From Oscillospiraceae bacterium (GTDB lineage Bacteria; Bacillota; Clostridia; Oscillospirales; Ruminococcaceae): DNA of 64,000 bases. The stretch covers positions 1 to 64,000 of the forward strand of contig JAEEIA010000094.1 of the NCBI GenBank assembly GCA_016281125.1, given 5' to 3'. Within the stretch, counting starts at the first letter, position 1. The number at the start of each line of letters is the position of its first letter. Under the pieces are notes generated by a model. The model was given only the letters and a program-made list of their open reading frames with translations, made no database searches and had not been told where the DNA came from. Position numbers and translations under genes: made by a program. This document shows positions 1 through 7,166 of the stretch, in pieces.

Positions 1-120
1 CAGCAGCAGTCGCTGATGCTTTCTAGGATCAAGGCTTTGGCTAGCGGAAACGAATATCAGGCTGCAATGGAGCAGTCTGATAGTGCAGTCAACGCTGTCA
101 ACGACCAGTCCGATGAATAA
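1..120 (+). CDS. C-terminal end of an unidentified protein (5' partial)
   Basis: Frame 1 is open from the window edge for 39 codons and ends with TAA at 118-120, followed about 75 bases later by a clear intrinsic terminator. The visible tail is hydrophilic, rich in Gln, Ser, Ala and Asn and ends in an acidic stretch; it carries no recognisable motif. It could be a small cytoplasmic or mobile-element protein, since it lies in what appears to be the accessory stretch next to the tRNA-Gln gene. Reality of the frame is supported by the terminator and uninterrupted reading, but 39 codons is little evidence. Confidence 0.5.
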   Translation, partial: QQQSLMLSRIKALASGNEYQAAMEQSDSAVNAVNDQSDE

Positions 121-193
121 TTAAGACATTCCGGTAAAATTGCTACTAGTAGCAACCTACGAGCCATTCTATATTATGTTTTCATTTATCACT

Positions 194-222
194 GCCGGTG
201 ACGTTCTCACCGGCTTTCTTTT
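194..222 (+). terminator. Intrinsic terminator
   Basis: An 8-bp perfect stem (194-201 with 207-214), a 5-base loop and a TTTCTTTT tract follow the partial gene at the left edge. Confidence 0.8.
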
Positions 223-277
223 CCAGAAAGACACATCATAAAAAGAGTCCCCGTGAATCACACGAGGACTCCTGTAT

Positions 278-958
278 TTAACCCCATGAAATCGAAAGAA
301 TCCACATTATAACAATCCCGGCAAGTATAATTCCGAAAGTGATTGCAAGTCCAGCGAATACAATGCACAGGAAAGCTGCAAGTAATCCGAATAATGCACC
401 GATACCCGCGTTTGCAGCAATCAACAAACCGCCAGACACTAGGCATCTCCAAACACCGCCTTGAGTAAGCAGTACGACAAGCTGGGCGATAAAGGATAGT
501 CCAATCACAACGAGTAAAATCCAGTTAAGCACTTTTGCGTTTTCTGCAAAGGATTCCGGCTTGAACTCGGCATAAAAAATATTTATAACCGCTGCGATAC
601 CAATCAAAAAAGCGGGAACCAGCCGGGCTTTCATCGTCATTGGTTTGACGGTATCAGGATCGTAAATATGTCCAAGCGGAAGTTGAGAGAAAAGAAAGAT
701 CAGCGGCTTTGAAAAAAGGATTTCACACAAAAGCGCAGCCAAACCAAATATAAATAAGAAGGGATCAGAATCAACGCCGTTAGTCAAAAAACGATAAAAT
801 CCGTTGATAATGGTACTATCTGAGATTTGGAATCGTTCCGGCTCTATCGGAGCTGGCGTTTTGCTTACGGTATACGCAAATAGAACGATTACCGCTATGC
901 ACAGCAAGCAGCAAATTCCAGCACCTATTGATTTTGCGACATGTTTAGCATCATGCAT
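278..958 (-). CDS. Multi-pass membrane protein, unknown function
   Basis: A 226-residue protein with about six hydrophobic segments: one at residues 11-32, a pair around 65-95, then 110-130, 140-165 and a long Gly/Ala/Ile-rich run at the C-terminus. A short polar extracellular or cytoplasmic stretch separates segments one and two. I recognise no family. The start is supported by an AAAGGA site nine bases upstream of the ATG. The nearest strong promoter reading into it is the consensus minus-strand promoter at 1196-1224, which would give a leader of about 230 nt containing structured sequence. It is the only complete gene between the left edge and the tRNA and probably belongs to an accessory element. 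Confidence 0.7.
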   Translation of the reverse strand: MHDAKHVAKSIGAGICCLLCIAVIVLFAYTVSKTPAPIEPERFQISDSTIINGFYRFLTNGVDSDPFLFIFGLAALLCEILFSKPLIFLFSQLPLGHIYDPDTVKPMTMKARLVPAFLIGIAAVINIFYAEFKPESFAENAKVLNWILLVVIGLSFIAQLVVLLTQGGVWRCLVSGGLLIAANAGIGALFGLLAAFLCIVFAGLAITFGIILAGIVIMWILSISWG

Positions 959-1043
959 GGTTTCAATTCCTTTCTTTCAGAATATGAAAAAATCCTTTGA
1001 AGCCAAGTGGTTCAAAGGATGCAAAAAATTTTTCAATTTTCTA

Positions 1044-1072
1044 TTGACAAGCACCACAAATGGTGCTATAAT
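1044..1072 (+). promoter_or_regulatory. Consensus sigma-A promoter with overlapping dyad
   Basis: TTGACA (1044-1049), 17-bp spacer, TGC-TATAAT (extended -10, TATAAT at 1067-1072). The spacer is a near-perfect operator-like palindrome: AGCACCA, 4 bases, TGGTGCT (1050-1067). It reads rightward, where there is no ORF of substance, so its product is probably RNA. A repressor binding the dyad would block RNA polymerase directly. Confidence 0.8.
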
Positions 1073-1195
1073 AGATACAGTGCTAATAAAGCAATCCCAC
1101 GGGGCGCAGACGAATTGGCGTTCGGCTACACCCCATAATCAGAATGGTGATACAGACACCGACTGACTTAGTGAGACTGGCTATAGCGTGTTTCC

Positions 1196-1224
1196 ATTAT
1201 AACACGATTTAATAGTATTGTCAA
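1196..1224 (-). promoter_or_regulatory. Consensus sigma-A promoter facing left
   Basis: On the minus strand TTGACA (1219-1224), 17-bp spacer, TGT-TATAAT (1196-1201). It reads toward the membrane protein ending at 278. Its transcript and that from the promoter at 1044-1072 converge and overlap over roughly 1079-1189. Confidence 0.8.
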
Positions 1225-1342
1225 GCCCTTTCAGTTCGATGTTTGCAGCGTCCGGACTGATTGGGCTTGCTTTATACCCTAGCACGTTATACCGCTATGT
1301 TTTGACGGACAAACGGTATAAGGCACATTGACAACGGAATAT

Positions 1343-1517
1343 ATTTTGATTGATAGTTTTTCGATGTAGTCCATGCTGCTGTCATAGGGGTGTCCAGTAG
1401 GAACGTACCTATGAGGTGGCAATCCGCGATGACATAGCAGAAAACCTACGAGCGATGCTGCAAAGAGCTACAGAGCGATAAACCGTATCTGACACGCAAG
1501 TGGCTATCAATCAAAAT
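1343..1517 (+). ncRNA. Multibranched RNA domain closed by a 14-bp stem
   Basis: The segment opens with ATTTTGATTGATAG and closes with its exact reverse complement. Inside, CTGCTGTCAT (about 1376-1385) can pair with ATGACATAGCAG (about 1430-1441) with a two-base bulge, and smaller hairpins such as GTGG/CCGC nest within. A TTGACA lies just upstream at 1328-1333, though the matching -10 is poor. A perfect 14-bp long-range pairing is most unlikely by chance. Strand is inferred from the upstream promoter; a structured RNA of similar fold on the other strand is possible. Confidence 0.5.
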
Positions 1518-1598
1518 TCACCTTTTGGTGATTGCTGAATTCGCAAAACACAAAAACAGGCTACCGGGAATAACCCGATAACCCATTCCCGTGTGAGT

Positions 1599-1674
1599 TG
1601 GTTGGGGTGGAAGGATTTGAACCCTCGAAATAACGGAGTCAGAGTCCGCTGCCTTACCGCTTGGCGACACCCCA
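1599..1674 (-). tRNA. tRNA-Gln (CUG anticodon)
   Basis: The reverse strand folds into a full cloverleaf: 7-bp acceptor TGGGGTG/CACCCCA, D arm with GCC/GGC, anticodon stem GCGGA/TCCGT with loop CTCTGAC (anticodon CTG, reading CAG), and T arm GAGGG/CCTTC with TTCAAAT loop. The discriminator A and the CCA tail are encoded (1599-1602). The structured, gene-poor stretch 1-1598 lies directly at its 3' end, the usual side for integrating elements. Confidence 0.95.
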
Positions 1675-1704
1675 GTGTTTCGTCCTCTCGCTGACGACTT
1701 GTTT

Positions 1705-1733
1705 ATTATAGCATAAATTCAGACGTTTGTAAA
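1705..1733 (-). promoter_or_regulatory. tRNA-Gln promoter
   Basis: Minus-strand TTTACA (1728-1733), 17-bp spacer, TATAAT (1705-1710), about 30 bp before the tRNA 5' end. Confidence 0.75.
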
Positions 1734-1781
1734 GCCCTTTTTTCGAATTCTCTGAATTTTTTTGCTTTTCACAAAAAATGC

Positions 1782-1810
1782 TTGATTTTTTCGTGCAAAT
1801 TTGCTATAAT
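1782..1810 (+). promoter_or_regulatory. Promoter of the lipid kinase operon
   Basis: TTGATT (1782-1787), 17-bp spacer, TGC-TATAAT (1805-1810), giving a leader of about 125 nt before the ATG at 1942. Confidence 0.75.
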
Positions 1811-1941
1811 GTTGTTATGGGAATACAAGAAGGGTATTCTCATAAGCAGAGAGGATGCCTCAGCAGGCAGCGGCGGTTCAGCGTGAGATCCGCCTGCGGA
1901 CTGCCTGCGCATCCCAAGACCGGCATAAAGGAAATGAGAGA

Positions 1942-2916
1942 ATGAAGAAGCTGTATTTTATCACAAATCTCCGATCCGGAAAAAATGCCATGCGCGGAAA
2001 GCTCGCTGCCGTCATTGATATTTTTACGGCAGCAGGCTATGAGGTCACTGTTCGCACGACGCAGGGGCGCCGTGATGCAACGGCTGCTGCGGAATATGCC
2101 TGCCTGGTCGGCGGGTATGATCTGATCGTCTGCTCCGGCGGCGACGGGACGCTCAATGAGGTGGTGCAGGGACTGATGCACAGCCAGAAGCCGCTCCCGA
2201 TCGGATATATTCCCTGCGGTTCGACCAATGACTTTGGCAGATCGCTCAAAATTCCGACGGACATTGAAGAAGCTGCCCGTCAGATTGTGAACGGTCATCC
2301 GTTCCGCTGTGACATCGGACGGTTTAATTCATGTAATTTTCTTTATGTTGCAGCCTTCGGCGCATTTACCGAGACTGTTTACGAAACGCCGCAGAATGTC
2401 AAGAATGTCATCGGCCACATGGCATATCTGCTGCACGGACTGACCCGGATCCCTTCCATCCGCGCGCTGCATATGAAGATCGAGTATGACGGCAAGGTTG
2501 CGGAGGATGATTACCTCTTCGGCATGGTCAGCAATACTGCATCTGTGGGCGGTATGCTGAAGCTGAACAATTTCCGTCTGGATGACGGAATGTTTGAGGT
2601 CATGCTGATCCGCAAGCCGCCGAACGTGATGCAGCTGAACAAGATCATCACGCAGCTGATGGATATCAACATGGATATCGACGAGGAATATGTTTCTTAT
2701 TTCCGTGCAAGTCATCTGCGGTTTATCTCCAATGAGGAGATCCCGTGGACGCTGGACGGCGAATACGGCGGTGCCTCGTGCGATACCGATATCGGGATCT
2801 GCCATCACGCAGTTACATTCTGGGTCAGTGACGATGCGCCGTATCATGATGATGAAATCAGGAGGCTGTTTACAGAGGAACAGGAGGAGGCACCTCATTT
2901 TGAAAAGGAGGAATGA
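1942..2916 (+). CDS. Diacylglycerol kinase-family lipid kinase
   Basis: A 324-residue protein of the DagK/YegS/LCB5 family, which phosphorylates diacylglycerol or related lipids with ATP at the inner face of the membrane, often recycling diacylglycerol from envelope polymer synthesis. The nucleotide-binding signature GGDGTLNE is at residues 66-73 and the second conserved block GSTNDFGR at 93-100; the length is normal. A reading frame extends upstream to 1855, but the ATG at 1942 has an AAAGGA-type site and the protein then begins directly with the first beta strand, as in relatives. The stop codon overlaps an ATGA and the next gene follows within 31 bases, so they are probably co-transcribed. 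Substrate is not determinable here. Confidence 0.9.
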   Translation: MKKLYFITNLRSGKNAMRGKLAAVIDIFTAAGYEVTVRTTQGRRDATAAAEYACLVGGYDLIVCSGGDGTLNEVVQGLMHSQKPLPIGYIPCGSTNDFGRSLKIPTDIEEAARQIVNGHPFRCDIGRFNSCNFLYVAAFGAFTETVYETPQNVKNVIGHMAYLLHGLTRIPSIRALHMKIEYDGKVAEDDYLFGMVSNTASVGGMLKLNNFRLDDGMFEVMLIRKPPNVMQLNKIITQLMDINMDIDEEYVSYFRASHLRFISNEEIPWTLDGEYGGASCDTDIGICHHAVTFWVSDDAPYHDDEIRRLFTEEQEEAPHFEKEE

Positions 2917-2946
2917 GCACCCCCGTTTCCGGTGCTCATCAACACT

Positions 2947-3741
2947 ATGCGACTCTTTCTTATTGACTATGAAAATGTCAACTCGGCCGGTCTGCACGGA
3001 ATCGGGCAGGCAGAACAGGATGACCGGTTCATCCTGTTTTACAGCCGGGAGGCGAACACGCTGTCCTTCGAGATCATGGACGAGATGCTCGGCGCCAATA
3101 TCATGCCGGAGCGTGTCTGTCTGGAGCACAGCGGCAAAAACGCGCTGGATTTCCAGCTTGTGACATTCCTTGGTTATCTGATCGCAAAGGAAAAGGCAGA
3201 TACTTATTACATTATCAGCAAGGATTCAGGCTTTCAGTCTGCAATTCTATTCTGCCAGTCTTATTTCGGCGTCAAAGTGTATCTGAAGCCGTCCATTAAG
3301 GCAGCGATCGGTGCAAATTCCAGGAAGGCAAAGAAAAAAGAGTTACAGCAGGAGCCTGCTGTAACTGTTATGAAGCCGGCAAAAGCGCAGCCTGTACTGA
3401 AAAAGGCAAGAAAGGCGGACGCGCAGCCGGCGCAGAAGAAAAAGGGCAAGACCGCTTCGGTCAGTCTGCGGAAGAAAGCGACTGTGATTCAGGTGCAGCC
3501 CGTCAGCGGTCCGGTGTATGCACCGCCGCAGGAAGATTCAGTGCCGATTGATCTTGAAACTGTCCTCACGCTGGTACAGCCTGCGGTCAACATCGACACT
3601 GCAACGGAGATCCTGCACTGCTTGCAGGAGAGCCACAGCAAAACAGAGTTTCATAATGCGTTACAGCAGCATTTTGACAATGACAATGTCAAGCAGTATT
3701 ATCACTGCATGAAGCCTTGTTTTATTACTTTTGTAGAATAA
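2947..3741 (+). CDS. NYN/PIN-like domain protein with basic linker
   Basis: A 264-residue protein. The N-terminal 125 residues carry the NYN (PIN-like nuclease) pattern: a first strand ending in DYENVN, then SGKNALDFQL and ISKDSGF, giving the spaced acidic residues expected for metal-dependent RNA cleavage. Residues 125-195 are a Lys/Ala/Pro-rich, probably disordered linker, and the C-terminal 70 residues form a separate helical part. Role is likely RNA processing or decay (inference). The start is uncertain: ATG 2947 has no good ribosome site, GTG 2932 is in frame, and the AAGGAGG at 2906-2912 is too far from both, so translation may be coupled to the lipid kinase. Confidence 0.75.
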   Translation: MRLFLIDYENVNSAGLHGIGQAEQDDRFILFYSREANTLSFEIMDEMLGANIMPERVCLEHSGKNALDFQLVTFLGYLIAKEKADTYYIISKDSGFQSAILFCQSYFGVKVYLKPSIKAAIGANSRKAKKKELQQEPAVTVMKPAKAQPVLKKARKADAQPAQKKKGKTASVSLRKKATVIQVQPVSGPVYAPPQEDSVPIDLETVLTLVQPAVNIDTATEILHCLQESHSKTEFHNALQQHFDNDNVKQYYHCMKPCFITFVE

Positions 3742-3777
3742 CAGACAAAGCAAAACCGTGTTCAGTCCGCACGGTAA

Positions 3778-3823
3778 GGCAGCGCCCGCCTGGATTCCGA
3801 TTTCAGGCGGCGCTGCCTTTTTT
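3778..3823 (+). terminator. Strong intrinsic terminator
   Basis: GC-rich stem of about 14 bp (3778-3792 with 3804-3817) and a run of six T ends the lipid kinase-NYN unit. Confidence 0.9.
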
Positions 3824-3896
3824 GTTCTGACTGCAACAAATTTGGCTGTAAGGAGGCGTTGCTGCCTTCTTCTTTATCCTATGCAGCAAAGATGAT

Positions 3897-3947
3897 ATCT
3901 TTTCTTCTCTTCTCCCATTGCACTTTCCGGTAAAATATGCTATAATA
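3897..3947 (+). promoter_or_regulatory. Duplicated 51-bp promoter box, copy A
   Basis: Contains TTGCAC (3918-3923), 17-bp spacer and TATAAT (3941-3946) driving the dockerin esterase. The 51 bases match 48740-48790 upstream of ppk1 at 47 positions, including a pyrimidine-rich block upstream of the -35. Confidence 0.8.
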
Positions 3948-4001
3948 TCAATACAGCGAATCGCTGGAAAAGAGAAACGCATTCTGCGAAAGAGGTTACA
4001 G

Positions 4002-5351
4002 ATGAATCAACAAAAAAAGGTCATTGCCGGCGGGCTGGCCGTCTGTATCGGTGCGGCTGCGGTGCCGCAGCTGTCCGGGCAGGCATCAGCGGTGTATCTT
4101 CCGCTGAACCGCAACCGGACGGATGCCGTGTACTCTGACCTGCAAAGCACGGCGTATGCGTCCTGTAATGATGTGTACTACGATGCGTGGAACGGTTCGG
4201 TCGGCAGTTATCTCGCCTACGATCTTTCCGGCATCCCGGCGGAGCAGCGTGCTGTCATCAATCTTGCGTGGTATTCCGGTGCATGGAATAATTATGACTA
4301 TACCGTGCTGAACGAGTCGCCCGGTGCATCCTTGTCATCCTATCGCATCAGCGTCAATGCGGCTGCGGGCGGCAGTTATCCCGAATCCGGATGGGAAGAG
4401 ATTATCACCGTTTCGGATTATACCGCACATTCCGGAGAGAACAGCTTTCCGTTTGCGGGGTACAACTGGGTGCGGATTGAGGTGCTCGGTGTACAGAACG
4501 GCTGCAACAACGTCAGTCTGAATGTGGATATTCATTCTGTCATGAACGGCCTTGTTGACAGCTGGATGTTTTACGGCGACAGCATTACGGCCTGCGGTAT
4601 GGTGACGTTTTCTGCCGGGGACGGCAATTTTGCGGACTTTTTGCATGAGCTGGATCCGCGCTTTTATCCGGCACAGGAGAACGGCGGCATCGGCGGCGTG
4701 CTCAGTACACACGGCAAGGCCAATATCGACCGCTGGTTAAAACAGTTTCCGGGGCAGTATGTGAGCATTGCCTACGGCACGAACGACTGCTGGGGCGATC
4801 AAACCGGTGCGGAGCAGTATTATGAGAATCTGGTGTACATGATCCGTGCGATTCAGGCGGCGGGCAAAACCGCAGTTCTGCCGAAGATTCCGTTTTCTCT
4901 GGAAAAGGGAATCTCTGAGCATGTTGAACGCTATAATGAAAAGGTGGATCAGATATACGCGGAATATCCGGATGTGATTCCCGGACCGGATTTCTATGCC
5001 TGGTTCAAAGCGAATCCGGATATGCTGAGCGGCGACGGCGTTCACCCGAGCGATGCAGGCTATAATGCCATGCGGAAAATCTGGGCGGAAACAGTGCTGG
5101 AAGCCGTCTATCAGAAGCGCGGTACGGAACAGCCTTCCGGCGTTCAGCGCGGCGACGTCAACGCGGACGGCGATGTCGGTATTGCGGATGCCGTGCTGCT
5201 GACGAAATATCTTGCGCGGACGGAAACAAAGCTGCCGGAATGGCGCGCAGCGGATCTGAATGAAGACAGCACGCTGGATGCGTCTGATCTTTCGCTGTTG
5301 AAGCAAAGGCTTATAACCGGCAGCATCAATCCAAATGAGAAACAGAAGTGA
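4002..5351 (+). CDS. Secreted SGNH/GDSL hydrolase with C-terminal dockerin
   Basis: A 449-residue cellulosomal esterase candidate. A signal peptide covers about residues 1-30 (cleavage after AxA). Residues 32-180 form a beta-rich region of unknown type. The SGNH catalytic domain follows: block I FYGDSIT (Ser194), YGTND (Asn261) and DGVHPSDAGY (Asp345, His348). A type I dockerin at 383-437 has two calcium-binding repeats beginning GDVNADGDV and ADLNEDSTL. The dockerin predicts docking to a cohesin; the hydrolase probably removes acyl groups (acetyl or similar) from plant polysaccharides, but the substrate is not readable. The ATG at 4002 is preferred over upstream in-frame codons because it starts the signal peptide and has AAAGAGGT in front. 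Confidence 0.88.
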   Translation: MNQQKKVIAGGLAVCIGAAAVPQLSGQASAVYLPLNRNRTDAVYSDLQSTAYASCNDVYYDAWNGSVGSYLAYDLSGIPAEQRAVINLAWYSGAWNNYDYTVLNESPGASLSSYRISVNAAAGGSYPESGWEEIITVSDYTAHSGENSFPFAGYNWVRIEVLGVQNGCNNVSLNVDIHSVMNGLVDSWMFYGDSITACGMVTFSAGDGNFADFLHELDPRFYPAQENGGIGGVLSTHGKANIDRWLKQFPGQYVSIAYGTNDCWGDQTGAEQYYENLVYMIRAIQAAGKTAVLPKIPFSLEKGISEHVERYNEKVDQIYAEYPDVIPGPDFYAWFKANPDMLSGDGVHPSDAGYNAMRKIWAETVLEAVYQKRGTEQPSGVQRGDVNADGDVGIADAVLLTKYLARTETKLPEWRAADLNEDSTLDASDLSLLKQRLITGSINPNEKQK

Positions 5352-5358
5352 GGATCAT

Positions 5359-5784
5359 ATGAAACGGAAATTGATGATATTCCCGCTGTTGATTTGCGGC
5401 GCAATGCTGTTGAACGGCTGCGGAAATCCAGAAAACAGCAATTCAGAGTCTGAGATGATTTACGTGAAAAGCGTTTCGCTCTATGACACGATTGTGGATA
5501 TTTACGCCGATCCGGATGCCTATATCGGAAAAAGCTATCACATGGTCGGAACGCTGTATCCTTCGGAAGAGGACAACGGCGATAAGTTTTATTCCATTTA
5601 TGCAAAACCGCAGAGCGGGGGAGAGGGAACCGGTCTTGAACTGGACTGGAATGATTATAACGGCTTTTCGGATTATGATAAGGTCGCTGTCGAAGGAACC
5701 ATTGAAAAGCAGAAGCGTGTTCAACACGGCGTCAGAAATGATTATCTCGTTCTGAAGGTCAGCATGCTGGAAAAGCGCGACTGA
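5359..5784 (+). CDS. Small lipoprotein, unknown function
   Basis: A 141-residue predicted lipoprotein: the N-terminus has a basic pair, a hydrophobic core and the lipobox LLNGC, so the mature protein would be lipid-anchored on Cys. The mature part resembles small OB-like surface domains (a central block KSYHMVGTLYP and a later DKVAVEGTIEK), but I cannot name a family. It starts seven bases after the dockerin esterase stop, with GTGAGG as ribosome site, so the two are one transcript. An envelope role near the secreted esterase is inference from position only. Confidence 0.7.
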   Translation: MKRKLMIFPLLICGAMLLNGCGNPENSNSESEMIYVKSVSLYDTIVDIYADPDAYIGKSYHMVGTLYPSEEDNGDKFYSIYAKPQSGGEGTGLELDWNDYNGFSDYDKVAVEGTIEKQKRVQHGVRNDYLVLKVSMLEKRD

Positions 5785-5797
5785 CACGAATCCGGTG

Positions 5798-5826
5798 TTG
5801 ACAAAACTGCGTTTTTCTGGTAAAAT
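5798..5826 (+). promoter_or_regulatory. Aminotransferase promoter
   Basis: TTGACA (5798-5803), 17-bp spacer, TAAAAT (5821-5826), about 50 bp before the ATG at 5876. Confidence 0.75.
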
Positions 5827-5875
5827 ATTCTTATACAGCAATCACTGTAAAGCATAAAAGAAAAGAGGAATCATT

Positions 5876-7078
5876 ATGGAATATCAGCCTTTTCAGGCAT
5901 CTATGCTGGCGCTCGGACAGGCACCGTCCGTCATCCGTGAAACCTTTGAATACGGCCTGCGCCGTTCCAAGGAGATCGGCAGGGAGAATGTATTTGATTT
6001 CAGCCTCGGCAATCCGAGCGTTCCGGCGCCGGAGTCTGTTCACGCTTCGATCCGCCGTCTGATGGATGAGGTCGATTCTGTGCAGCTGCACGGCTATACC
6101 TCCGCAATCGGCGCGGAAGGTACCCGTCAGGCGATTGCTGACCGGATCAATGCGCAGTTTGCGACCAAAATCTCCGCAAGCGATATTTACATGACCTGCG
6201 GTGCGGCGGCTTCTCTGACGGTCACGCTCCACGCAATTTTGTGCCCGGGCGACACCTGCATGACCTTTGCGCCGTTTTTCCCGGAGTACCGCGTATTCGT
6301 TGAGGCTGCGAACGCCAAGCTGACGGTCGTGCCTGCTGACCTCGATAGCTTCCAGATGAATCTGGAGGCATTTGAGCAGCTCATTACGCCGGAAACCAAG
6401 GCTGTGATTATCAATACGCCGAACAATCCGACCGGTGTTGTTTACACGGAGGAGAATCTCCGAAAGTTCTGTGATATTCTCCGCGCAAAGGAAGCGGAGT
6501 ACGGCCACACGATCTATCTGCTGGCAGACGAGCCGTACCGCGAGCTGGTCTACGATGATACGACAAAAGTGCCTTATCTGCCGGATCTGTATGACGACAC
6601 CTTTGTGTGCTATTCATACAGCAAGTCGCTGTCTTTGCCGGGTGAGCGTATCGGTTACATCGTTGTTTCCCCGAAGATGAAGGACAATCGACTTGTGTAT
6701 GCGGCAGTCTGCGGCTCCGGCCGGGCGCTCGGCTTTGTCTGCGCGCCGAGCCTTGCGCAGCGCGTTGTTGCTGAGAATGTAGCGGAAACCTCGGATCTCT
6801 CGATCTATCAGAGAAACCGTGATCTGCTGTATAAGTCGCTGACGGAATACGGCTACCGCTGCATTTATCCGGACGGCGCATTCTATCTGTGGGTTCAGGC
6901 GCTTGAGCCGGATGCAAACGCATTCTGCCAGAAGGCGCGTGATTACGAGCTGCTGCTTGTCCCGTCGGATTCATTCGGCTGCAAGGGCTTCATCCGCATT
7001 GCGTATTGCGTCACAACGGAAATGATTGAGCGCAGCCTGCCTGCGTTCAAGAAGCTGGCGCAGGCTTACGGCAAATAA
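5876..7078 (+). CDS. PLP-dependent aminotransferase (class I/II)
   Basis: A 400-residue cytoplasmic aminotransferase of fold type I. Visible landmarks are the substrate/cofactor loop with LGNPS near residue 43, TCGAAASL around 105, the NTPNNPTG block near 182, ADEPYREL near 220 and the SYSKSLSLPGERIG block, whose Lys250 should form the Schiff base with PLP. Length is normal for aspartate/aromatic-type enzymes. The specific amino acid pair cannot be assigned from sequence. It has its own promoter and a strong terminator, so it is monocistronic. Confidence 0.88.
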   Translation: MEYQPFQASMLALGQAPSVIRETFEYGLRRSKEIGRENVFDFSLGNPSVPAPESVHASIRRLMDEVDSVQLHGYTSAIGAEGTRQAIADRINAQFATKISASDIYMTCGAAASLTVTLHAILCPGDTCMTFAPFFPEYRVFVEAANAKLTVVPADLDSFQMNLEAFEQLITPETKAVIINTPNNPTGVVYTEENLRKFCDILRAKEAEYGHTIYLLADEPYRELVYDDTTKVPYLPDLYDDTFVCYSYSKSLSLPGERIGYIVVSPKMKDNRLVYAAVCGSGRALGFVCAPSLAQRVVAENVAETSDLSIYQRNRDLLYKSLTEYGYRCIYPDGAFYLWVQALEPDANAFCQKARDYELLLVPSDSFGCKGFIRIAYCVTTEMIERSLPAFKKLAQAYGK

Positions 7079-7102
7079 TTCTGCGCGCTGTATCTCAAAA
7101 CA

Positions 7103-7145
7103 AATCCCGGAAACGATCTGTGATGACCGTTTCCGGGATTCTTTT
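7103..7145 (+). terminator. Intrinsic terminator, likely bidirectional
   Basis: A 13-bp perfect stem (7103-7115 with 7128-7140) followed by CTTTT. It sits between convergent genes (aminotransferase and CPBP protease). Confidence 0.85.
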
Positions 7146-7166
7146 CTGTTCTGCGTATCATTGCAG

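Larger units (their letters stand above)
1079..1590 (+). ncRNA. Candidate large structured non-coding RNA
   Basis: About 510 bases without a credible ORF, downstream of a consensus promoter, hold a series of perfect stems: CGTGTT/AACACG (1188-1193 with 1201-1206), CAAGCCC/GGGCTTG with an inner CAGT/ACTG (about 1222-1270), TTATACCG/CGGTATAA (about 1287-1321), a 14-bp stem enclosing 147 nt (1343-1356 with 1504-1517), and CGGGAAT/ATTCCCG (about 1564-1590). No rho-independent terminator is evident before the antisense tRNA. The size, ornate structure and position beside a tRNA resemble ROOL- or GOLLD-type RNAs, but I cannot match conserved sequence from memory. It could also be two or more shorter RNAs. 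tmRNA and RNase P signatures are not seen. Confidence 0.45.

Noticed and set aside
1079-1590. tmRNA or RNase P RNA
   Set aside because: Neither the tRNA-like ends with an Ala tag frame nor the conserved RNase P core blocks are present.
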